Shown piece after piece: positions 25,062-35,730 of a DNA stretch of 64,000 nucleotides (positions are counted from its first letter, which is position 1; each line of letters opens with the position of its first letter). The position numbers were made by a program, and so were the translations under genes. A model generated the notes under the pieces. It was not told the DNA's origin. It made no database searches and was given only the letters and a program-made list of their open reading frames with translations. This stretch comes from Rubrivivax sp. (GTDB lineage: Bacteria; Pseudomonadota; Gammaproteobacteria; Burkholderiales; Burkholderiaceae_C). The stretch covers positions 21,305 to 85,304 of the forward strand of contig JAHBZT010000008.1 in NCBI GenBank assembly GCA_019635315.1. The letters are read 5' to 3'.

Positions 25062-25525
25062 ACGACGTCGCCGCGACGCCGCGCTGGGTCGGCAGCGTGC
25101 TCGTGGCGCTGCAGTTCGTGCTGCTGGGCCTGCTGGCCTGGCAGGCGCTGCCGGCGCTGGGCCGCGGCGCCTGGCCGGTCGACGCGGTCCTGCTCGGCGC
25201 CGCCGCGTTCGGCCTGGGCATGTGGTCGCTTGCCGCCAACCGGCCCGGCAACTTCAACATTCATCCCACGCCGCGCGAAGGCGGCGTGCTGGTGCAGCAC
25301 GGCCCCTACCGCTGGATCCGCCACCCAATGTACAGCACGGTGCTGCTGGCCGGCCTGGCTGCGGTGCGCCTGGTCGGCGGTACAGGACCCTGGCTGACGC
25401 TGGCGGCGCTGGCCGTCGTGCTGGCGCTCAAGGCCGCCGTCGAGGAGCGCGCGCTGCTGCGGCACCACGCCGGCTATGCGGCCTACCGGCAGCGCAGCTG
25501 GCGCTTCGTGCCCGGGCTGTACTGA
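25058..25525 (+). CDS. Isoprenylcysteine/phospholipid methyltransferase-like membrane protein
   Basis: A 155-residue membrane protein starting at GTG 25058, overlapping the previous stop (GTGA). Two or three helices precede the family signature HGPYRWIRHPMYSTVLLAGLA, followed by a C-terminal EERALLRHHAGYAAYRQRSWRFVP, which is the conserved SAM-binding and catalytic region of ICMT/PEMT-like proteins. Co-expression with the soluble methyltransferase is likely. The methyl acceptor is unknown. Confidence 0.88.
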   Translation: MNDVAATPRWVGSVLVALQFVLLGLLAWQALPALGRGAWPVDAVLLGAAAFGLGMWSLAANRPGNFNIHPTPREGGVLVQHGPYRWIRHPMYSTVLLAGLAAVRLVGGTGPWLTLAALAVVLALKAAVEERALLRHHAGYAAYRQRSWRFVPGLY

Positions 25526-25540
25526 CCGCGCGCGACCTCG

Positions 25541-26224
25541 TCAGCCGCCGCGCGGCGGCGGGGGTGTCTCGTCGCCGGCCCGCCAGGCGGGCAAGGTCCA
25601 GCCCGTCAGCAAGGCCGCCCCGCGCAGCAGCGTCGCCGTCGCCGCGCCGGCCAGCAGCGCCGCGCCCTGCGACCACTCCAGCGCCTGTGCGCCGACCAGC
25701 ACCCAGCCGCCGGCGAACGAGCACACCGCATAGGGCCGGTGGTCGCTGAAGGCGGCCGGGATGTCGTTGCAGACCACGTCGCGCAGCACGCCGCCGAAGA
25801 CCGCGGTGACCATGCCCATCAGCACCGCGACGATGGCCGGTTGGCCCAGCTCCAGCGCGATCTGCGTGCCGACCGCGGTGAACAGGCCCAGGCCCAGCGC
25901 GTCGGGCCACTGCATCGCGCGCTCGGTGGGCGCGAAGTGGCGCGCGCGCATGAACAGCATCGCCGCGATGCACAGCGCCAGCAGCACCCACAGCCAGTGC
26001 GCGTGCTGCACCCAGAAGAAGGGCCGGCGGTCCAGCAGCACGTCCCGCAGCGTGCCGCCGCCGAAGGCCGCGAGGCCCGCGACGACGCAGACGCCGACCG
26101 CATCAAGCCGCTTGCGCGCCGCGGCCAGCAGCCCCGACAGCGCGAAGGCCACGGTGGCCAGCGCCTCGACGGCGATCTGGGCGGCGCTCAGCGCATTGAG
26201 CGCATTCAGGGAATCGGGGGGCAT
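25541..26224 (-). CDS. TRIC-type (UPF0126) cation channel-like membrane protein
   Basis: A 227-residue membrane protein with seven helices and two inverted three-helix repeats, each with the glycine-rich kink [10 protein letters not shown] and [10 protein letters not shown]. These define the UPF0126/YicG family, the bacterial relatives of trimeric intracellular cation channels. The expected role is cation flow across the inner membrane. The start at 26224 (MPPDSLNAL) is preferred over an ATG eight codons upstream. Confidence 0.92.
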   Translation of the reverse strand: MPPDSLNALNALSAAQIAVEALATVAFALSGLLAAARKRLDAVGVCVVAGLAAFGGGTLRDVLLDRRPFFWVQHAHWLWVLLALCIAAMLFMRARHFAPTERAMQWPDALGLGLFTAVGTQIALELGQPAIVAVLMGMVTAVFGGVLRDVVCNDIPAAFSDHRPYAVCSFAGGWVLVGAQALEWSQGAALLAGAATATLLRGAALLTGWTLPAWRAGDETPPPPRGG

Positions 26225-26324
26225 CGGGCAGCGGGACAGCAGGCGCAAGGAGTGCGACCGTCGCCGATTGTGGACTCGCGCCCGGGCGCGGGCAGCACGA
26301 CCGCGGCCCAGGCATCATCGGCCC

Positions 26325-27362
<1,038 letters not shown>

Positions 27363-27387
27363 GCCGGTGAGAAGCGCACGCCGGCGC

Positions 27388-28311
27388 TCAGGCCGGCGCC
27401 CGCAGGGCGGTGTCCAGCGCCTGCTGCCGGCGCAGGCTCTCGGCGTACTCCAGCCGCTTGTTGGCCAGGTAGTCGTCGCGCGGCAATTCGCGCAGCTGGC
27501 GCGCGTGGCGCTCGGTCAGGTCGAACCAGCGCGCCGCCGCCTGCTCAAAACGCTGCGCCGGCGTCGGCGCGCTGCCGGCCGTCTGCAGCAGGGCCTGGAT
27601 CGCCAGCAGGTAGCGCACCGCATTGCGCTCGACCATGCCGCGCGCGCCGCCGACGAGCTGCGGCGTGCCGTCGGCCGCCGGGCCGACGACGCTGAAGCCG
27701 ACCTTGTCGCGTGCCACCGTGGCCAGGTAGGCGCGCAGCGCGAGCCGGCTCAGCGCCGTGCTGCGGTAGGCATAGTCCACCAGCAGCAGGCTGCCCTGCG
27801 GCAACGACAGCACCCGCAGCTGCAGCCGCAGGTCGCGCGTGCCCAGCGGCCCTTCGTCGGCCCGGAGCTGCAGGTCCAGCGCGGGCCCGCTGCCGGCCGG
27901 TGCGAGCGTCGCCGCGAAGCGCGTCAGCGTCGCACGCTCGGGGCGTTCATGCTCCTTGCGACCCGTCCACACCGAGACTTGCGCGGCGCCGTCCGGCGAC
28001 TGCGTGCAGGCCTTGGTATTGAGGTGCAGCAGCAGCACCAGGCACCAGGGGCGCGCACGGCGCAACTCGCCAGCCACCTGTTCGGCAGGCGTGGCCAGCA
28101 GCGCGGCGACTTCGCCACGGATCAGCGCGCCGTCGTCGGAGGACCGCACGCGCAGCCCCGGGTCCGGCGCCGCGGCGAGCGCCTGCGCGAGTTCGGCCGC
28201 CTCCGCAGCGGTGGGGCCCTGGGCCGGCGCGGGCCCCGGCAGCGCCGCAGCGGCGAGCAGCAGCGTCGCGGCCCACCGCCGGATCCGACTCGTCTGCCTG
28301 GTCCCGTCCAT
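27388..28311 (-). CDS. Exported protein of unknown function
   Basis: A 307-residue protein with a signal peptide (AATLLLAAAALPGPAPAQG). The mature part includes RARPWCLVLLLHLNTKACTQ (a cysteine pair), LLLVDYAYRSTALSRLALRAYLATVARDKVGFSV and a helical C-terminus (RWFDLTERHARQLRELPRDDYLANKRLEYAESLRRQQAL region). I do not recognise the family. The body has the spacing of a folded periplasmic or outer-membrane-associated protein. It is monocistronic, with 81 bp to pcaF. Confidence 0.72.
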   Translation of the reverse strand: MDGTRQTSRIRRWAATLLLAAAALPGPAPAQGPTAAEAAELAQALAAAPDPGLRVRSSDDGALIRGEVAALLATPAEQVAGELRRARPWCLVLLLHLNTKACTQSPDGAAQVSVWTGRKEHERPERATLTRFAATLAPAGSGPALDLQLRADEGPLGTRDLRLQLRVLSLPQGSLLLVDYAYRSTALSRLALRAYLATVARDKVGFSVVGPAADGTPQLVGGARGMVERNAVRYLLAIQALLQTAGSAPTPAQRFEQAAARWFDLTERHARQLRELPRDDYLANKRLEYAESLRRQQALDTALRAPA

Positions 28312-28392
28312 ATGCCAGCATGCCGCCGCTGCCGCGCGGCGGCATTGACGCCGGGCAAGCCGCCGCAGCGTGCTGCGCCCGCCGCGGGAGCG

Positions 28393-29598
<1,206 letters not shown>

Positions 29599-29904
29599 CG
29601 GGGGGTCCTTGGCGCAGACGGGCGCTCGGGTGGGGGCAGTTTAAGCAACTGCGGGTGCCCGGGTTGCGGGCGGGCCGCCGGTGGCAGGTCGCGATGGCCC
29701 CGCGGGCGGCTTCGTTGTTGCCGGCTGGCTTGGCTTGCCCTGCGGGCGGCGGCTTGGCCTGCCTTCGGTTGTTGCCCTGCGGGCGGCTTCGTTGCTGCCT
29801 GCCAGCTTGTGTGTTGCCCTGCGGGCGGCTGGGTTGCCTGCCGGCTTGTCTTGCCCTGCGGGCGGGATGCGGCTTTGCCTGCCAGCAGTTCCGCCCTCCG
29901 GGCG

Positions 29905-29940
29905 GGTTACTTTCATTTGCTGGCCCAAATGAAAGTAACC
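29905..29940. repeat. Perfect 15-bp-stem hairpin in the left repeat copy
   Basis: GGTTACTTTCATTTG (29905-29919) pairs perfectly with CAAATGAAAGTAACC (29926-29940) around the 6-nt loop CTGGCC. It is the partner of the hairpin at 30266-30301, where the stem sequence differs but pairing is kept. Confidence 0.85.
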
Positions 29941-30040
29941 AAAGCAAAGGGCCTTCGAACGCAAAACCATTCAACCCGTTCTTCGCGCTTGGGCCCCTCT
30001 CTCCACCGCCAACGTCGCCGGCTGTCGAACTGATGCGCGC

Positions 30041-30165
30041 CTGAACCAGGCACTGCCCTGGCTCGCGTGCCGCCATGCGATCAGCGCGTGCCCAAGCAGG
30101 CGTGCCGACAGCGGCGCGGCCCAAGCCGCAAGGCGGACCGCGAGCCAGGGCAGTGCGAGGTTCAG
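30041..30165. repeat. Central 27-bp inverted repeat
   Basis: The arm 30041-30067 (begins CTGAACC, ends GGCTCGCG) pairs with 30139-30165 (begins CGCGAGCC, ends GGTTCAG) with two mismatches. The 71-bp loop contains no gene. It lies at the centre of the larger palindrome, between the two inverted copies. Confidence 0.8.
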
Positions 30166-30265
30166 GCCTGCTCTCGGCTCGATGACCGAAGGCTCTTCAG
30201 GTGGCGCGAGGGGCCCAAGCGCGAAGAACGGGTTGAATGGTGTTGCATTGCAGGCCCTCTTCTTT

Positions 30266-30301
30266 GGTGACTTTCTTCTGGGCCAGCAGAAGAAAGTTAC
30301 C
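30266..30301. repeat. 15-bp-stem hairpin in the right repeat copy
   Basis: GGTGACTTTCTTCTG (30266-30280) pairs with CAGAAGAAAGTTACC (30287-30301) with one mismatch, around the loop GGCCAG. Compared with the left hairpin, both arms have changed together (ATTTG/CAAAT versus TTCTG/CAGAA). Confidence 0.85.
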
Positions 30302-30451
30302 CGCCCGGAGGGCGGAACCTGCCGGCAGGCAAAGCCGTTGCCCGAAGGGCGGAACCCGCCGGCAGGCAACTCAGCCGCCCGCAGGGCAACACACAAGCTG
30401 GCAGGCAACCCAGCCGCCCGCCAGTGCCAAGGAACCACCGACCAGTCGGTC

Positions 30452-31369
30452 TCAGTGCCCAGCCCGCGCCGCGATGGCCGCGTCCAGCCTCGCGACCAGT
30501 TCCTCGCGCGTCAGCCGGTGCGACGGACTGTCCGCCGCGTCGAGCAGCCGCTCGATCAGCGCCGAGATCACGCGGTCGCCCTCCCAGCGCGTGCCGACGA
30601 GATAACGCGCCTGCGGCTGTGCCTCGTCCAGCGCCTGCAGCACGACCGCCGACACCTTGGCCGGTGGTGCGGGCCTGCGGTGGGCCGCCGACTCCGGCAC
30701 ATCGTCCGCGGGCTCGGTGGCCGGGGCCTGCAGCCGCTGCAGCCAGGCGCGCGCCTCGGCATCGAACGGTGGCGGGGTGGCACCCAGCCGCGCCGCATTG
30801 GCTGCCAGCGAGCTCGCGGCGATGCGCGTGGCCACCGCGCCCGGCTGCACGATGCCGACCGCCACGCCGTGCGGCGCCAGCTCCTGGCGCAGGCAGGCCG
30901 CGAAGGCCTCCAGCGCATGCTTGCTCATCGTGTAGGGCCCGTACAGCGGCTGCGTGATCGAGCCGCCCTGCGAGCCGATGCAGATCACACGTCCGCGCGC
31001 CGCCAGCAGCAGCGGCAGCAGCTCGCGCGTCAGGCGCAGCGGCGCGAAGACGTTGACGTCGAACAGTCGCTGCAGGTCCTCGTCGGACCAGGCCGCGAGG
31101 TGGCCGAGCTCGCCGACGCCGGCGTTGTGCACCAGCGCGTCCAGCCGCCCGGCCTCGGCCGCCAGCCGCGACGGCAGCGCGGCGCAGACCGCGGCATCGC
31201 GCAGGTCCAGCTTCAGCGGTCGCACGTTCGGCAGCGTGGCCAGCCGGGCCAGGTCCTCGTCGCGCCGCGCCGCGGCCCAGACGGTGTCGCCACGCGCCGC
31301 GAGGTCGGCCGTGATCTGCCAGCCGATGCCGCTGCCGGCGCCGGTGACGAGCACCACGCGTTCAGCCAT
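30452..31369 (-). CDS. Short-chain dehydrogenase/reductase
   Basis: A 305-residue SDR. The cofactor motif is VTGAGSGIGWQITADLAARG, NNAG appears as HNAGVGELG, and the catalytic tyrosine and lysine are in YTMSK, with serine in CIGSQGG. An extension of about 70 residues follows the core. Its ATG overlaps the end of cueR by 8 nt, so it is the distal gene of the copA-cueR transcript, although it has no evident copper role. Substrate unknown. Confidence 0.88.
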   Translation of the reverse strand: MAERVVLVTGAGSGIGWQITADLAARGDTVWAAARRDEDLARLATLPNVRPLKLDLRDAAVCAALPSRLAAEAGRLDALVHNAGVGELGHLAAWSDEDLQRLFDVNVFAPLRLTRELLPLLLAARGRVICIGSQGGSITQPLYGPYTMSKHALEAFAACLRQELAPHGVAVGIVQPGAVATRIAASSLAANAARLGATPPPFDAEARAWLQRLQAPATEPADDVPESAAHRRPAPPAKVSAVVLQALDEAQPQARYLVGTRWEGDRVISALIERLLDAADSPSHRLTREELVARLDAAIAARAGH

Positions 31370-31802
31370 GGGCCTGCTCCGCCGGCGCCTCGTGCGCGAG
31401 CTCGTCGAGGATGGGGCAGTCGGGCCGCTCGTCGCCGTGGCAGCAGGCGGCCAGGCGCTGCAGCGTGCCCTTCATCTGCGCCAGCTCGGCCATGCGGCGG
31501 TCCAGGTCGGCCACGTGCGCCAGCGCGATGCGCTTGACCTGCGCGCTGGCGCGGCGGCGGTCCTGCCACAGCGCCAGCAGCTCGGCGATCTCGGCGATCG
31601 AGAAGCCCAGGTCGCGCGCGCGGCGGATGAAGCGCAGCGTGTGCAGCTCGCGCGCGCCGTAGCGCCGGTAGCCGGCGTCGCTGCGCGCGATGCGCGGCAG
31701 CAGCCCCAGCTGCTCGTAGTGGCGCACCATCTTCGGCGAGATGCCCGAGCGCGCGGCCACCTCGCCGATATTCATCGTCCCGCCATGTTCGCCGTCGTTC
31801 AT
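31362..31802 (-). CDS. cueR: Copper-responsive MerR-family regulator
   Basis: A 146-residue MerR-family protein. The winged helix ([40 protein letters not shown]) matches CueR, and the C-terminal metal loop [13 protein letters not shown] has two cysteines spaced C-x7-C as CueR uses for Cu(I). The ATG at 31802 overlaps the copA stop (ATGA) and is kept. The inner ATG at 31775 gives the usual CueR N-terminus and is an equally valid start. It should activate copA and the divergent copZ by untwisting a 19-bp-spaced promoter. Confidence 0.93.
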   Translation of the reverse strand: MNDGEHGGTMNIGEVAARSGISPKMVRHYEQLGLLPRIARSDAGYRRYGARELHTLRFIRRARDLGFSIAEIAELLALWQDRRRASAQVKRIALAHVADLDRRMAELAQMKGTLQRLAACCHGDERPDCPILDELAHEAPAEQAHG

Positions 31803-34258
31803 CGCCGCGCCCCCTTCCAGCGCTGCAGCAGCAGCGCATTGCCGACCACGCTGACGCTGCTGAAGGCCATCGCCGCGCCGGCGATCACCGGACTCAGCAG
31901 CCCGGCCGCCGCCAGCGGGATGCCGACCGAATTGAAGAAGAAGGCCCAGAACAGGTTCTGGCGGATCTTGGCCGCGGTGCGCCGCGAGATGTCGACCGCA
32001 TCGGCGATCAGCGTCACATCGCCGCGCATCAGCGTCACGCCGGCGGCGTGCATCGCGACGTCGGTGCCGCTGCCCATCGCGATGCCGACATCGGCCGCGG
32101 CCAGCGCCGGCGCATCGTTGATGCCGTCGCCGACCATCGCCACGCGCGTGCCGCCAGCCTTCAGCTCGCCGACGATGCGCGCCTTGTCCTCGGGCAGCAC
32201 CTCGGCGCGCACGTCGTCCACGCCCAGCTCCGCCGCCACCGCGCGCGCCGCGCCGGCGTTGTCGCCGGAGACCAGCACCGTGCGCAGGCCCAGCGCGTGC
32301 AGGCGCTGCACGGCGGCGGCGGCGCCCGGCTTGACGGTGTCGCCGAAGGACAGCCAGCCGAGCAGGCGCGCCGCGCCGCCCTCGTGCTCCGACAGCCAGG
32401 ACACCGTGTGCCCGCTGGCCTGCGCCGCGGTCACCGCATCGGCCACGGTGCGGTCGATGGCAGCGAGGTCGACCGCCGACTCGGTCATGAAGCGCGCGCT
32501 GCCCAGCCGCAGTTCGCGACCGCCGACGCGGGCGACGACGCCGCGGCCGGCGACCGCGCGCAGTTCGCCCGCCGCCGGCACGGCGATGCCTTCGGCGCGC
32601 GCCGCCGCGGTGACCGCACGCGCCAGCGGGTGTTCGCTGCCGGCCTGCAGCGCGGCCGCGGCGGCCAGCAGCGCGGTGCGTTCGCCCTGCAGCGGCACGG
32701 CATCGACCAGCCGCGGCCGCCCATCGGTCAGCGTGCCGGTCTTGTCGAAGGCCACCACCTGCACCGCATGCGCCAGCTCCAGCGCCTCGGCGTCCTTGAT
32801 CAGGATGCCCTGGCGCGCCGCGGTGCCCATGCCGGCCATCAGCGCCGCCGGCGTGGCCAGGCCCAGCGCGCAGGGACAGGCGATGACGAGCACCGCCACA
32901 GCATTCAGCACGCCGGCGGTCCAGTCGCCGCCGATCAGGCCCCAGCCCAGCAGCGTCAGCAGCGCGATGGCCATCACCACCGGCACGAAGACCGCCGCGA
33001 CGCGGTCGACCAGCTTCTGGATCGGCGCCTTCTTCGCCTGCGCCGAATCCACCAGCCGCACGATGCGCGCCAACGTCGACTCGGCGCCGACCGCGCCGGT
33101 GCGCACGAGCAGCAGGCCCTCGCCGTTGACCGCGCCGCCGGTGACGCGGTCGCCCACGCCGCGCGCCACCGGCAGGCTCTCGCCGGTGATCAGCGACTCG
33201 TCGACCTGGCTCGCACCCTCGACCACCGTGCCGTCGACCGCGATGCGCTCGCCCGGCCGCACGACGACGAGGTCGCCGACATGCACCTGGGCCAGCGGCA
33301 GCTCCACGTCCGCGCCATCGCGGCGCACGCGCGCCACCTGCGGGCGCAGCGCCTGCAGCGCGCGGATGGCCGCCGTGGTGCGCCGCTTGGCGCGCCCTTC
33401 CAGCCACTTGCCCAGCAGCACCAGCGTGATGACCACCGCCGAGGCCTCGAAGTACAGGTGGTGGTCCATGCCATGGCCGGCATGCTCGAACAGCAGCCAG
33501 ACCGACAGGCCGTAGGCCGCGCTGGTGCCGATGGCCACCAGCAGGTCCATGTTGCCGGTGCCGGCACGCAGCGCATGCCAGCCGGCGCGGTAGAAGCGCG
33601 CGCCCAGCCAGAACTGCACCGGCGTGGCCAGCAGCCACTGCAGCCAGCCGGGCGACATCCATTCGATGCCCAGCGGCATCAGCAGCATCGGCAGCACCAG
33701 CGGCGCCGCCAGCAGCGCGGCGATGGCGACGCGGCGCGCCTCGGCGCGGTGGCGGGCCTCGGCGGCGTCGTCGGCCGTGGCCGGCTCGGCGGCCTCCGAC
33801 AGGCGCGCGTGGTAGCCGGCGCGCTCCACCGCCGCCAGCAGCGCGGCACGCAGCGCCGCGCCGTCGCGCGCGGCGGCAACCACCGTCGCCTGCTCGGTGG
33901 CCAGGTTGACCTCGGCCGACAGCACGCCCTCGCTGCGCGCCAGCGCGCGCTCGACGCGGCCGACGCAGGAGGCGCAGGTCATGCCCTCCACCGCCAGCGT
34001 CAGCGTCTGCCGCGGCACCTCGTAGCCGGCGCGCCGGACTGCGTCGCCCACCGCGCCGGCCAGCGCCGGCGCACCGCGCACGGTCAGCGACTCGGTGGCC
34101 AGGTTGACGCTGGCGTCGGCGACGCCGGGCACCGCGCGCACCGCGCGCTCGACGCGGGCCACGCAGGAAGCGCAGGTCATGCCGTCGACCGGCAGCGACC
34201 AGGACGGGGTGGCATCGGCGGGGACCGCGGTGCCGGCGGCGAGGGTGGAGGTATTCAT
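31799..34258 (-). CDS. copA: Copper-exporting P1B-type ATPase
   Basis: An 819-residue P-type ATPase. Two N-terminal heavy-metal domains each carry GMTCASC (near residues 28 and 96). The membrane metal site is CPC in [18 protein letters not shown] is the phosphorylation motif, SEHPLA the nucleotide-binding histidine motif, and [11 protein letters not shown] the hinge. It pumps Cu(I) out of the cytoplasm. The last transmembrane segment has the CopA-type [13 protein letters not shown] and [10 protein letters not shown]. Stop overlaps cueR. The start at 34258 precedes the first metal domain by about 20 residues. Confidence 0.95.
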   Translation of the reverse strand: MNTSTLAAGTAVPADATPSWSLPVDGMTCASCVARVERAVRAVPGVADASVNLATESLTVRGAPALAGAVGDAVRRAGYEVPRQTLTLAVEGMTCASCVGRVERALARSEGVLSAEVNLATEQATVVAAARDGAALRAALLAAVERAGYHARLSEAAEPATADDAAEARHRAEARRVAIAALLAAPLVLPMLLMPLGIEWMSPGWLQWLLATPVQFWLGARFYRAGWHALRAGTGNMDLLVAIGTSAAYGLSVWLLFEHAGHGMDHHLYFEASAVVITLVLLGKWLEGRAKRRTTAAIRALQALRPQVARVRRDGADVELPLAQVHVGDLVVVRPGERIAVDGTVVEGASQVDESLITGESLPVARGVGDRVTGGAVNGEGLLLVRTGAVGAESTLARIVRLVDSAQAKKAPIQKLVDRVAAVFVPVVMAIALLTLLGWGLIGGDWTAGVLNAVAVLVIACPCALGLATPAALMAGMGTAARQGILIKDAEALELAHAVQVVAFDKTGTLTDGRPRLVDAVPLQGERTALLAAAAALQAGSEHPLARAVTAAARAEGIAVPAAGELRAVAGRGVVARVGGRELRLGSARFMTESAVDLAAIDRTVADAVTAAQASGHTVSWLSEHEGGAARLLGWLSFGDTVKPGAAAAVQRLHALGLRTVLVSGDNAGAARAVAAELGVDDVRAEVLPEDKARIVGELKAGGTRVAMVGDGINDAPALAAADVGIAMGSGTDVAMHAAGVTLMRGDVTLIADAVDISRRTAAKIRQNLFWAFFFNSVGIPLAAAGLLSPVIAGAAMAFSSVSVVGNALLLQRWKGARR

Positions 34259-34265
34259 GCCGGGC

Positions 34266-34296
34266 AGTCTCGACGTTGACATCATGGCAGAGTCAA
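34266..34296 (-). promoter_or_regulatory. Candidate MerR-type promoter of copA
   Basis: On the minus strand TTGACT (34296-34291) and GAGACT (34271-34266) are separated by 19 bp, the unusual spacing of CueR-activated promoters. The inner dyad is weak. Transcription would start close to the copA ATG, implying a leaderless or very short leader mRNA; no ribosome site is visible in front of that ATG. Confidence 0.4.
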
Positions 34297-34345
34297 GGGC
34301 GGCACCGCCTACCCTGTCGTCAACGGGGTCCTGCGGCCGCGCCCC

Positions 34346-34376
34346 TTGACCTTGACATGGGGTCAAGGTGCAGACT
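34346..34376 (+). promoter_or_regulatory. CueR operator/promoter of copZ
   Basis: TTGACC (34346-34351) and CAGACT (34371-34376) are 19 bp apart. A dyad ACCTTGAC-N5-GTCAAGGT (34349-34369) begins at the A of TTGACC, exactly as in the E. coli copA promoter bound by CueR. This position and orientation drive copZ. Confidence 0.8.
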
Positions 34377-34417
34377 GGTCGCCAGTTCCGTCAACCCCTG
34401 CCACCGAGGACTCCGAC

Positions 34418-34609
34418 ATGCTCGACTTCCAGATCCCCGACATGACCTGCGGCCACTGCGTGAAGGCCGTCACCGAGGCCGTCAAGGCCGCCGACCCGGC
34501 GGCCGAGCTGCAGATCGACCTGCCCGCGCACCGCGTGCAGGTGCAGACCGCCGCGCCGCGCGAGCAGGTCGTGGCGAAGCTGGTCGAGGCCGGGTACACG
34601 CCGCAGTAA
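34418..34609 (+). CDS. copZ: Copper chaperone with heavy-metal-associated domain
   Basis: A 63-residue single HMA domain (DFQIPDMTCGHCVKAVTEAV). The M-T-C-x-x-C site binds Cu(I) for delivery to CopA. GAGGA precedes the ATG. It diverges from copA and has its own CueR promoter, so both should rise with copper. Typical length for CopZ. Confidence 0.93.
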   Translation: MLDFQIPDMTCGHCVKAVTEAVKAADPAAELQIDLPAHRVQVQTAAPREQVVAKLVEAGYTPQ

Positions 34610-34688
34610 GCGCCGCAACCAGCGCCGCAACGAGCGCCGCAGTGAACCCGGCAGTGACGGCTGGCGCCGGCCCCGGCCGGCCCCGGCG

Positions 34689-35186
34689 TCAGGCCTTCTT
34701 CGCGTCCTTGAAGTAGCTCGCGTAGACGACGGTGCTGCCGTCGCGCCGGATCAGCAGCACGTCGTAGGGGTCGCGGCGGTCGCCGTACTCCGGGCCGTCC
34801 ATGCCCGGCGCGCCGACCGGCATGCCGGGCACCGTGAGGCCGATCGCGTCCGGCCGCTCGCGCAGCATCCGCTGGATCTCGCGCGCCGGCACATGGCCTT
34901 CCACCGCATAGGGCCCGACCTGCGCGGTGTGGCAGGAGCCCAGCTGCACCGGCACCTTCAGGCGCCGCCGCGCGCCGGCGTTGCCGACGTCGTGCACGCG
35001 CACGGTGAAGCCGGCCTTCTCCATGATCGCGACCCAGTCGCCGCAGCAGCCGCAGTTCGGGTCCTTCCAGACCTCCATGCGCAGCGAGGGCGCAGGGGCC
35101 TGTGCTCGCGCGCCAGCCCAGGGTGCGGCCAGCAGCGCCGCCGCGACGGCGCCGAAGCGGCGCCGGTTCAGTGTGGATGCGTTCAT
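34689..35186 (-). CDS. DUF411 family periplasmic metal-binding protein
   Basis: A 165-residue DUF411 protein. Its twin-arginine-like start (NRRRFGAVAAALLAAPWAGARAQA) indicates export. The copper-type motif WKDPNCGCCGDW is followed by LGSCHTAQVGPYAVEGHVPAREI. DUF411 proteins occur in copper-resistance clusters and probably bind copper in the periplasm. The start overlaps the cupredoxin stop (ATGA). Confidence 0.9.
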   Translation of the reverse strand: MNASTLNRRRFGAVAAALLAAPWAGARAQAPAPSLRMEVWKDPNCGCCGDWVAIMEKAGFTVRVHDVGNAGARRRLKVPVQLGSCHTAQVGPYAVEGHVPAREIQRMLRERPDAIGLTVPGMPVGAPGMDGPEYGDRRDPYDVLLIRRDGSTVVYASYFKDAKKA

Positions 35187-35686
35187 CGTGTCACCACCTT
35201 GATCTTGCCGACCATGCCGGCATCGTAGTGCCCGGCGATCAGGCAGCCGAAGTCGAAGTCGCCGGCGCGGTTGAAGTGCCACACGATCTCGCCGGTCTTG
35301 CCGGGGTCCACGTGGGCCATGTAGGGCTCGTCGTGCTCCATGCCCGGGTGCTTCTTCATCAGCTCGGCATGTTCGTCGAGCTCCTGCTGGCTGCCCATCA
35401 CGAATTCGTGCAGCAGCTTGCCGTCGTTGTGCACGACCAGGCGCACGGTCTCGCCGCGCCGCACCTCGATGCGGTCCGGCACGAAGCGCATCTGGTCGTT
35501 CATGCGGATCGCTATCGTGCGGCGAACCGCCTTCGCGTCGCCGGCGATGCCCCAGGGCTTCTGCTCCTTGCGCACCGGGCCGGCGTGGCTGCCGTGACCC
35601 GCAGGGCCATGGGCCAGGACGGGGGTCGCGGGCAGCGCCAGCACGGCCACCAGCAGCGCGGCGGCGACGAACGGAGACTTCTTCAT
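35183..35686 (-). CDS. Periplasmic cupredoxin-domain protein
   Basis: A 167-residue exported protein with signal peptide (AAALLVAVLALPATPVLAHG) followed by a His-rich start HGPAGHGSHAGP. A plastocyanin-like domain follows: FVPDRIEVRRGETVRLVVHNDGKLLHEFVMG then AGDFDFGCLIAGHYDAGMVGKIKV. Type-1 copper ligands would be His (LLHEF), Cys (FGCL), His (AGHYDAGM) and Met. Electron-transfer or copper-carrier role beside the multicopper oxidase is likely. Confidence 0.9.
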   Translation of the reverse strand: MKKSPFVAAALLVAVLALPATPVLAHGPAGHGSHAGPVRKEQKPWGIAGDAKAVRRTIAIRMNDQMRFVPDRIEVRRGETVRLVVHNDGKLLHEFVMGSQQELDEHAELMKKHPGMEHDEPYMAHVDPGKTGEIVWHFNRAGDFDFGCLIAGHYDAGMVGKIKVVTR

Positions 35687-35730
35687 CGGGAGGTCCTTTC
35701 TGTCGGGTGATCTGTCGGGTGATCCGGAAT

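Larger units (their letters stand above)
29599..30451. repeat. Gene-free region with large imperfect palindrome of inverted repeat copies
   Basis: This stretch of about 850 bp holds no believable gene. A left copy (about 29770-30000) and an inverted right copy (about 30207-30421) share: GCCCTGCGGGCGGC-type units, a CCGCCCTCCGGGCGG block, a long hairpin, and a nearly perfect arm at 29969-29999 matched by 30208-30238 (arm includes CAACCCGTTCTTCGCGC). Between them another 27-bp inverted repeat occurs. The GCGGGCGGC-type units repeat five or more times on the left at roughly 29700-29870. Such elements look like dispersed palindromic repeats known from several Burkholderiales. Confidence 0.8.

Noticed and set aside
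29655-30044. Open frames inside the palindromic repeat region
   Set aside because: They translate repetitive Cys/Leu/Arg-rich sequence caused by the repeats and have no homologous features or ribosome sites.
29599-30451. CRISPR array or insertion sequence
   Set aside because: No regularly spaced repeat-spacer pattern, no transposase frame and no clear target-site duplications; palindromic repeat copies explain it.
30954-33515. Long plus-strand Ser/Ala-rich frame over copA/cueR
   Set aside because: Antisense to copA and cueR, which have complete motifs; the Ser/Ala/Arg composition is that of a shadow frame.
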